NCBI GenBank assembly: GCA_025998675.1
Contig: AP024673.1
Span: 957,221-1,021,220, forward strand
Length of the DNA: 64,000 nucleotides
Reading direction: 5' to 3'
Source of the DNA: Fimbriimonadales bacterium
GTDB taxonomy: Bacteria; Armatimonadota; Fimbriimonadia; Fimbriimonadales; GBS-DC
Part shown: one piece after another, positions 61,117-64,000 of the stretch
Layout of the letters: the number at the start of each line of letters is the position of its first letter
Position numbering within the stretch: the first letter of the stretch is position 1
Position numbers and translations under genes: made by a program
Notes under the pieces: generated by a model
Databases searched by the model: none
What the model saw: only the letters and a program-made list of their open reading frames with translations
What the model was told of the DNA's origin: nothing

Positions 61117-61574
61117 GGCAGCTCCCCCCGCCCGCCGACGATTTTGCCCTGCACATAGCTGAGCGGGATTGCGCCCAGCTGACGGCTGTCCTCCGAGCGC
61201 TCCATGTTGTCGCCCACCACGAAGATATGTCCTTCGGGCACGCGCCCGCCCATCATATACACCAGCGGCGTCCAGTATTTCTCAGGTACGCGCTCGCCCG
61301 CCAGCGCGACCACCCGCTTGATGAGCAGGTCGCCGTTCGGACGCACAATCACCACCACATCGCCTTTCTGAATCTCGCCAAAGAGCCAGTAGGCGGTCGT
61401 CATCAGCAGGCGGTCGCCGTTTTTGTAGGTCGGCTCCATCGATGGCCCGCTGACCACCACCACGCGGAAGTTCAGCGCGAAAAAGAGCGCGAGCAGTCCA
61501 AACAGCGTCAGCAGTATAAGCGAGCGCGTCATACGCGCGTTGCGTCGTTGTTCCAGAGTCTCGGCGGCGCTCAT
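61113..61574 (-). CDS. Short signal peptidase I (153 aa)
   Basis: One membrane helix (about 17-38) precedes the catalytic Ser45 in SGPSMEPT and Lys86 in LLIKRVVALAGE. The GDN box (FVVGDNMERSEDSRQLG) is present. At 153 residues it is much shorter than the lepB product and resembles small S26 signal peptidases of Gram-positive or mitochondrial type. It starts 3 nt after the beta-lactamase-like gene and overlaps the NUDIX start. Confidence 0.92.
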   Translation of the reverse strand: MSAAETLEQRRNARMTRSLILLTLFGLLALFFALNFRVVVVSGPSMEPTYKNGDRLLMTTAYWLFGEIQKGDVVVIVRPNGDLLIKRVVALAGERVPEKYWTPLVYMMGGRVPEGHIFVVGDNMERSEDSRQLGAIPLSYVQGKIVGGRGELP

Positions 61575-61577
61575 CGC

Positions 61578-62459
61578 TCAGGCTCCTCCGTAGCCGACGG
61601 CGTATTTCTCGGCGTTTTTGGGCGCGCGCCACGAATCGCGCGGGTGATAGAACCGCCACACCTCGCGCGCGACCTCGCGGATGGCGACCTCGCCCTCATT
61701 GTCGGGCGTCCAGCGCGTGTCCTCCGCCTCTTTCGTGTAGACCGCCAGCAGGTACGCCCCCGACGGCGCGTACACAATCCCCACATCGGAGCGCGAGCGG
61801 TTAATCGCCCCCGACTTGGTGCAGGCGACCACCCATGGGGGCGCGGAGCCGCCAATCAGGTCGTCATAATACTGATGGCTCATGATGCGCAGCATCCGCT
61901 CGCAGGCGGCGGGCGACGCGGCTTTCTGCGTGCGGATGGCGTCCAGCAACTGCACCATCTCGTTCGGCGTACACATGCCCATGCCCCAGCGGTCACGCAG
62001 CGCTTTCAGCTCGGCGTCGTCGGGCGGGTGCAGCGCGAGCAGTTTCGTGTTGCGGAGCCCCAGTCGCTCCAGATGGCGATTCACCTCCACCGTGCCCAGC
62101 CGACGCGTCAGCATAATCGTCGCTGTGTTGTCGCTGACGGTAATCATCAGGTGCAGCAGCAGCTTGACCTCCACCGACTGGTTCTCCTTATAAAACTGCA
62201 GCAGTCCCGATCCGTCGCGGAGGTCGTCGGGCGTAATCGGCAGTTTCTCAGCGTAGTTCAGGCGTCCCGCGTCGATCTCCTCCATCGCCTTGCTCATCAC
62301 GGCGACCTTGATGGTGCTGGCGGTGGGGAAAATCTCGTCCCCGCGATGGTCTATCCGATGGTTGTGGCGGGTGTGGTACAGACTGTAGCCCATCACGCCG
62401 CGAAAGCGTTCACAAATCGCGTCCAGTTTCGCTTTCAGTGGTCTTGGGTCACGCGCCAT
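61578..62459 (-). CDS. Class A beta-lactamase-like serine hydrolase (293 aa)
   Basis: All three motifs of the penicillin-binding/class A beta-lactamase fold are visible: Ser48-x-x-Lys51 (TASTIK), Ser109-Asp110-Asn111, and Lys215-Ser216-Gly217. No signal peptide is seen at the chosen start, and no Glu166-type omega-loop motif (ExxLN) is obvious, so true beta-lactamase activity is uncertain; a peptidase or esterase role is possible. The ATG at 62459 lies 6 nt after TACAAT. It heads the operon with the short signal peptidase, NUDIX and ligase genes. Confidence 0.87.
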   Translation of the reverse strand: MARDPRPLKAKLDAICERFRGVMGYSLYHTRHNHRIDHRGDEIFPTASTIKVAVMSKAMEEIDAGRLNYAEKLPITPDDLRDGSGLLQFYKENQSVEVKLLLHLMITVSDNTATIMLTRRLGTVEVNRHLERLGLRNTKLLALHPPDDAELKALRDRWGMGMCTPNEMVQLLDAIRTQKAASPAACERMLRIMSHQYYDDLIGGSAPPWVVACTKSGAINRSRSDVGIVYAPSGAYLLAVYTKEAEDTRWTPDNEGEVAIREVAREVWRFYHPRDSWRAPKNAEKYAVGYGGA

Positions 62460-62465
62460 GCCCGA

Positions 62466-62471
62466 ATTGTA
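62466..62471 (-). promoter_or_regulatory. Predicted -10 box (GGTACAAT), leaderless type
   Basis: Minus-strand TACAAT 6 nt before the ATG at 62459; faces the box at 62488-62493. Confidence 0.6.
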
Positions 62472-62487
62472 CCTGAACGCCGTTGGG

Positions 62488-62493
62488 TACAAT
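62488..62493 (+). promoter_or_regulatory. Predicted -10 box (GGGTACAAT), leaderless type
   Basis: TACAAT 6 nt before the ATG at 62500. The two divergent boxes are 16 nt apart in a 40-nt intergenic region. Confidence 0.6.
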
Positions 62494-62499
62494 TGATGT

Positions 62500-62772
62500 A
62501 TGCCGCGCAAGTGCCCCTATTGCGGCGCGGAGTTGCCCACCGACGCGCCCGAACAGGAGTGCCCCGTGTGCCACAACATCGTGCGCCCGCCGAACCCGCA
62601 CGCGCGCCGATTCGCGTGGATGGCGCTGATCACTGCGACTCTGTACCTGATTGCGATGTTCTCGATGCTGGCGCGCGACACGGGATGGTGGATTGCCGTC
62701 ATCTTCGGCGCGGCGACCCTCAGCGGCGTCTACCTGATGATTACGATGTACCACTTCTTCAAGGCGGGGTAG
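62500..62772 (+). CDS. Zinc-ribbon membrane protein (90 aa)
   Basis: The N-terminus is a small zinc ribbon (KCPYCGAELP and ECPVCHNIV, four cysteines in two CxxC pairs), followed by two membrane helices (about 38-58 and 63-85). The function is unknown. The ATG at 62500 is preferred over the one at 62496, which is in another frame. It starts 6 nt after a TACAAT box. Confidence 0.75.
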   Translation: MPRKCPYCGAELPTDAPEQECPVCHNIVRPPNPHARRFAWMALITATLYLIAMFSMLARDTGWWIAVIFGAATLSGVYLMITMYHFFKAG

Positions 62773-62776
62773 CAGG

Positions 62777-62782
62777 TATAAT
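62777..62782 (+). promoter_or_regulatory. Predicted -10 box (GGTATAAT) of the hydroxyacyl-CoA dehydrogenase gene
   Basis: A perfect TATAAT preceded by GG, 64 nt before the start codon; the leader carries GAAGGAGG. Confidence 0.55.
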
Positions 62783-62846
62783 CCCGCCTGCAGGGATTTC
62801 GAACACTGAGTCGAAAACCGTAGCGGATACGAAGGAGGCGTTATCG

Positions 62847-64000
62847 ATGTTGAACGAACACACGACCACAGGCAGAGCCGCCGTGCTGGGCGCAGGCACG
62901 ATGGGCGCGCAAATCGCCGCGCACTTAGCCAATGTCGGCTGGCAGGTGCTGCTGTTAGACCTCACTCACGAACACGCGAAGCAGGGACTGGAGCGCGTGA
63001 GCAAACTCAAGCCCGCGCCGTTCTACCTGCCCGAGCTGGCAAGCCGTATCGAGTTAGGAAGTTTCGAGACCGATTTCCCCCGCCTGAAAGAGGCGGACTG
63101 GGTGATTGAAGCGGTCGTCGAGAAGCCCGACATCAAGCGCGAGCTGTGGACGCGCGTACAGGAGTATGTCGCCCCGCACGCCGTGCTGTCGACCAACACG
63201 AGCGGGCTGTCCATCCACGAGATGAGCGACGCCTGCCGCGACGACATCAAGCGACGCTTTCTGGGCACGCACTTTTTCAACCCCCCGCGCTACCTGAAAC
63301 TGCTGGAGATTATCCCCCGCCGCGAGACCGACCCCGACATCGTGGAGGGCGTCGCGCGGTTCGCCGAGCGCGTGCTGGGCAAGCGCGTCGTGATTGCCCG
63401 CGACACGCCGGGCTTCATCGCCAACCGACTCGGCGTCCACTCGATGATGGTTGTGTTCCCGCTGATGCAGGAGTTCGGGATGACCATCGAAGAGGTGGAC
63501 GCGCTCACGGGTCCGCTGATTGGCAACCCGCGCAGCGCGACCTTCCGACTGGCGGATATTGTGGGGCTCGATGTGATGGCGAGCGTGGCGGGCAACCTGC
63601 ACGAGCGGCTGGAGACCGACGCGGAGAAGCAGGTATTCGCCCTGCCTGAAGTGGTGCAGCGGCTGATTGCCGACGGGCGGCTGGGCGAGAAGACAGGCGC
63701 AGGCTTCTACCGCCGCCAGAAAGACGGTACCATCGAGGCGCTCGACCTGAACGCCTACGAGTACCGTCCGCGCCAGAAGGCGAAGTTCCCGCACCTGGAC
63801 GCGCTGGAGAAGCTGCCGCTGGAAGAGCGACTGCCCGCGCTGGTGAACCACGACAGCCGCGAGGGGCGATTCCTGTGGCGGCTGCACGCGGAGACGCTCA
63901 GCTACGCTGCACAGCACGCGCCCAACCTCGCCGACGACCCCATCGCCATCGACCATGCCATCAAGTGGGGCTTCAACCGCGAGCTGGGACCGTTCCAGAC
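62847..64000 (+). CDS. 3-hydroxyacyl-CoA dehydrogenase, 3' partial
   Basis: This is an NAD-dependent beta-oxidation enzyme that oxidises 3-hydroxyacyl-CoA. The Rossmann motif AAVLGAGTMGAQIAAHLA, the STNTSGLSI segment and the catalytic His-Glu pair (GTHFFNPPRYLKLLEII) are present. A second domain starts with DTPGFIANRLG. The frame is open to the window end (384 codons visible), so the protein probably continues like the long FadN/FadB-type fusions with an enoyl-CoA hydratase part. GAAGGAGG lies 8 nt before the ATG. Confidence 0.93.
   Translation, partial: MLNEHTTTGRAAVLGAGTMGAQIAAHLANVGWQVLLLDLTHEHAKQGLERVSKLKPAPFYLPELASRIELGSFETDFPRLKEADWVIEAVVEKPDIKRELWTRVQEYVAPHAVLSTNTSGLSIHEMSDACRDDIKRRFLGTHFFNPPRYLKLLEIIPRRETDPDIVEGVARFAERVLGKRVVIARDTPGFIANRLGVHSMMVVFPLMQEFGMTIEEVDALTGPLIGNPRSATFRLADIVGLDVMASVAGNLHERLETDAEKQVFALPEVVQRLIADGRLGEKTGAGFYRRQKDGTIEALDLNAYEYRPRQKAKFPHLDALEKLPLEERLPALVNHDSREGRFLWRLHAETLSYAAQHAPNLADDPIAIDHAIKWGFNRELGPFQ

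Overview
The window looks like a GC-rich (roughly 60% or more), probably thermophilic bacterium. Two secreted proteins end in dockerin-like repeats with the core DADLL.VLFNFG, a style I associate with Armatimonadota (Fimbriimonadales-type) genomes. A two-domain protein disulfide oxidoreductase and a family B DNA polymerase also fit a thermophile. There is no rRNA or taxonomic marker I can align, so the phylum is an inference.

Layout. 1-7.2 kb: two tandem copies of a large Eco57I/TaqI-type DNA methylase (type IIG or PglX-like), each followed by the same repeat-rich spacer. The copies are mosaics that differ mainly in a target-recognition segment. 7.2-10.2 kb: a UDP-sugar dehydrogenase and an unknown 544-residue protein. 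10.3-14.3 kb: a membrane sensor-like protein, tRNA-Thr, and an STAS-cheA-cheW operon. 14.4-21.3 kb: a lipoprotein, a subtilisin-like protease, a CAU tRNA, a hybrid histidine kinase, a universal stress protein and a LOG-family protein. 21.3-26.9 kb: family B DNA polymerase, a lone trpA and two secreted dockerin-like proteins. 27-31.7 kb: the flagellar operon flgB-flgC-fliE-fliF-fliG-fliH on the minus strand, bounded by palindromic repeats. 32-36.5 kb: a MacAB-like exporter (adaptor, ATPase, FtsX permease). 36.5-42.2 kb: a MobA-like nucleotidyltransferase, a PIN toxin-antitoxin-like pair, atpD-atpC, an SLC13-type permease and two tRNAs. 42.3-50.2 kb: a CapA-like/glycosyltransferase/methyltransferase operon, nicotinamidase, disulfide oxidoreductase, a sugar isomerase, rplS-lepB and a 2-hydroxyacid dehydrogenase. 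50.2-54.6 kb: two tandem secreted paralogues of unknown function. 54.6-58.5 kb: an accessory island with a decayed membrane gene, a GYF-domain membrane protein, a DNA methyltransferase and a probable nuclease with a zinc ribbon and a PD-(D/E)XK core. 58.5-64 kb: an O-antigen-ligase/TPR protein, NUDIX, a short signal peptidase, a class A beta-lactamase-like protein, a zinc-ribbon membrane protein and the start of a 3-hydroxyacyl-CoA dehydrogenase.

A window-wide regulatory signal stands out. About 20 genes have an element of the form GGTAnnnT upstream, usually without a recognisable -35. In 13 of them the -10 hexamer sits only 6-10 nt before the start codon, which predicts leaderless or nearly leaderless mRNAs. 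Genes inside operons and several longer-leader genes instead carry ordinary Shine-Dalgarno sequences.

The strongest candidates for new biology are the duplicated methylase with a swapped recognition segment, the methyltransferase/nuclease pair at 56.3-58.5 kb, the GGTAnnnT leaderless promoter class, and the palindromic repeat element that seems to supply the -10 box of the flagellar operon.
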